64,000 bases of DNA from Polymyxa betae (taxonomy: Eukaryota; Endomyxa; Phytomyxea; Plasmodiophorida; Plasmodiophoridae): positions 62,001-126,000 of the forward strand of contig RBZT01000267.1 in NCBI GenBank assembly GCA_003693705.1, in the 5' to 3' direction. Each line of letters begins with the position of its first letter. Position 1 is the stretch's first letter. The position numbers were made by a program, and so were the translations under genes. The notes under the pieces are model-generated. The model had not been told where the DNA came from, did not search any database, and saw nothing but the letters and a program-made list of their open reading frames with translations. This document shows positions 61,601-64,000 of the stretch, piece after piece.

Positions 61601-63806
61601 CCATGGGTGTTAACAGTACGTCGTACTGGACCACACCCGCATCCGCTCTGTTTGCTGATCCAGGCATACAGTGCCCACCAAGACCGTCGTCTTCAATGGT
61701 CTTCGCAAACACGACGGGTCCGATTTCCGTGATTTGCGCCCTGGTGAGTACACACAGATGGCCGGACGTGCTGGCCGCCGTGGTCTCGACTTGTTCGGCA
61801 ACGTGGTCATCAACTGTGGGGATGGGAAGATCCCAGATCAGCAAACTGTGAAAAATATGATTCTAGGAGAGCCAACCGCTTTACAGAGTAAATTCAGACT
61901 CACGTTCTCCATGATACTGAACTTGTTACGGGTTGAAGAACTACAAGTTGAGGTTGGATAGTTTCTTTGCTGAAGCTCTCGTGTACTGATCTGGGGCGCT
62001 GTCCTTGCTCAGGATATGATTAAACGGTCATTCTGCGAATTTTACACACAGCAGAACGAATCGCGAAACATGTCGCAAATTTCACAGGGTCAGAAGGCCT
62101 CTGCTCTAACAGCAATGTGGCTAATGAAATCTGTAGATGAACGAACTCTGCAATCGTTACCTCCCATCGATTGCATTTATGGGGAGCCGCAACTCATTGA
62201 ACAATATTACGAGCTGTCTCATCAGCGTCAACAGTTCGCGCTTCATTTTTTTGTGAATCATGCTTCGAGTTAATGGATAACGCAGACGTCATACCGAAAT
62301 TATACAATGGATTATGCAGTCACCATCATGTGATCATTTCCTGAAACCGGGAAGGTGATCGAAATATTTCGTGTTCTAATCTGTTCTATTTTTTATTGAC
62401 CTTATTGACAGGGTCTTGATTGTATCAGTTCATAACGTGGTCAAGGTACTAAAAATCATTTCAAGATGCGTCATTGTAATGTTAGTATGCAGGCTGTGGG
62501 CATCGTGATATCAGCTCAAAGAACAACTCGTGGCAAATTCTTCAAGGCGTTCTTATTATGTCCTCAGGGATGGACTCCAACCGGTCAAATGCAGAAATCA
62601 CGAACAGCTTTCTGTAATTCTCTATGCTTATCTCATCGATGTATTCACTTTTTGCAGCTTCGTCGTTATTTTGGGGTACGAGTCGTACTGGAATCCCATA
62701 CCTCATCGCCGGCATTCGCCCATCAAATATTCACATGATCTGTGCGGAGACTATTCGAGTTGACGAACATGAAATCTTGATTGAACAGCGTGCTGTTGAT
62801 ATTCAGAGGGCGCTTGATCAACTGCAAACGATCGATATCAATACCGTCCAGGAACTGCACCCGAGTCGTGATATGAAGATTAGAGACATCGATCTCGTCT
62901 CGAAGGTGATAAATCTCGAGAATTTATCGCCTTTGGATGCTTCAAAATGTCATGCGTGCCCGAAACTTGACGAGCATGTATGGACGTCTAAGCTGTTTTT
63001 TATCCATAGAATAACGTTTGGCTCTAGTTCGCTCAGATCAAGGAAGCCAAGATTATCGCTCATCGCCTTGATCAATTACGATTCCTCGTATCAAATGATA
63101 ACGTCGAACTGATTGGCAATATGAAGGAGCGAATTGCGGTTCTGCAGCGTCTGAACTATGTTGATAGTGATCGGGCCTTGCTTCTCAAAGGTCGCGTTGC
63201 TTGTGAAGTAAGCAAACATGCTACATGGTAAAGATTGGGGTTTCTCACCTTTTCATAGATTAACACCTGCGATTGTCTAATTGTTACTGAGCTGATATTC
63301 GAGAACGTCTTGTCGGATATCGAGCCTTTCAAAGCTGCTGCCTTGTTATCGTGTCTCATCTTTCAGGGCAAAACCGATGATGCTCCTAATGTCGAAGATC
63401 GGTTGGTGAAGGTATTGTAACATGTTTTTTCCTTCCCTGTCATTGAGCCTGTATTTTCTAGTTGAAAGATCGTATGATCGAAATAGCAACCAGCTTGGGA
63501 AATCTCCAACTTGAATGTGGAATGGATGTAACTGCCAAGTCGTACATTGAAGCAAATTGCAATTTTGGCCTAATTGAGGTTGTATACGAGTGGGCTAAAG
63601 GCACATCGTTCGCCGAAATTTGCGATATCACGAATGTTGATGAAGGTCTCATTGTTCGATGCATTGTCCGACTTGTTGAAGTGTGCCGCGACGTTCGTAA
63701 TGCGGCTCGTGTCATTGGCGACCCCAAATTGTTCCAGTTGATGGATCGTGCTGCAGCGGCTATCAGAAGGGATATTGTGTTCGCAGCCAGTCTGTATGTT
63801 ACATGA
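58692..63806 (+). CDS. SKI2-type DExH RNA helicase (SKIV2L)
   Basis: Multi-exon gene starting [17 protein letters not shown] at ATG 58692. The N-terminal domain includes [17 protein letters not shown] and the [10 protein letters not shown] block. The helicase core follows: [13 protein letters not shown], the Walker A motif [17 protein letters not shown] (split by an intron), [27 protein letters not shown] (motif II DEVH), motif SATVP-like, and in the second lobe [26 protein letters not shown] and RRGLDLFG (motif VI). It ends with the rRNA-processing arch/DSHCT domain: [40 protein letters not shown] and ASLYVT at the stop. SKI2 unwinds RNA for the cytosolic exosome. Many introns; several boundaries between 60.4 and 63.1 kb are approximate. 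Confidence 0.92.
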
Positions 63807-64000
63807 TCAAACATTGTCGATATTGGATCTCTATCTATCCGATCACACATAGTGATTTATCAGGTTCCCTAAGAAAAGTTGACAGATAAAATTTTACTTC
63901 ATATCGAAATATCGGTTATGAGCAGTTGGAGAACCATTTTGGAGCACTGTCCCCAGATTTATGGTTGTAGTTGAAGCTGAGCTCCTCACCGCATTTGATA

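Overview
The window is nuclear DNA of a unicellular eukaryote. The coding signal is broken into short open stretches that can only be joined by removing very small spliceosomal introns (about 43-60 nt in most cases I could fix, with GT...AG ends). The genes are eukaryotic: IMP dehydrogenase, Beclin/ATG6, SKP1, TAF10, RPB6, a heat shock factor, SKI2 RNA helicase, an AZUL-HECT ubiquitin ligase and a SET-domain lysine methyltransferase. A giant ASH/MSP-domain protein and an enolase-4-like pseudoenzyme indicate a cell that builds a flagellum. The channel subtype at 37.6-41.5 kb resembles sequences I associate with protists, and the small secreted cysteine-rich protein also looks protist-like. A flagellated protist (for example a rhizarian or another non-model lineage) fits, but I cannot name the species.

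Layout. 0-6.9 kb: CUE-domain protein (-), ankyrin protein (-), IMP dehydrogenase (+), a tandem pair of YbjN-like genes (+), a possible myristoylated small protein (-) and a small zinc protein (+). 6.9-19.2 kb: one very long minus-strand gene (or several abutting genes) made of immunoglobulin-like ASH/MSP modules. 19.3-27.1 kb: HEAT-repeat protein, a small unknown gene divergent from a GTPase-PH fusion, a BOD1/SHG1-like protein, the ENO4-like pseudoenolase, a secreted cysteine-rich protein and RPB6. 27.7-36 kb: NCOA5-like RS protein, heat shock factor, Beclin/ATG6 and an extended SDR. 36-45.1 kb: a secreted protein, a CSC1/OSCA/TMEM63-like channel and an AZUL-HECT ligase. 45.1-47.4 kb is gene-poor and holds a decayed Mutator-like transposase. 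47.4-58 kb: an unknown multi-exon gene, RING-LON protein with a tail anchor, TAF10, a DUF455 ferritin-like protein, SETD6-like methyltransferase, C2H2 protein, SKP1 and a CCCH zinc-finger protein. 58.7-63.8 kb: SKI2 helicase.

The genes do not form operons. Density is high (about one gene per 1.9 kb outside the giant gene), with 3' ends often 25-100 bp apart and a few start codons of divergent genes less than 30 bp apart. The functional threads are flagellum (giant ASH protein, pseudoenolase), ubiquitin and proteostasis (SKP1, HECT, RING-LON, HSF, Beclin) and RNA/transcription (TAF10, RPB6, SKI2, NCOA5-like, BOD1/SHG1-like). No tRNA, rRNA or CRISPR was recognised. I did not find a clearly new multi-gene system. 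The most unusual items are new-looking domain combinations: GTPase-PH, channel with a zinc ribbon, RING-LON with a tail anchor, and a DPY30-like pseudoenolase.
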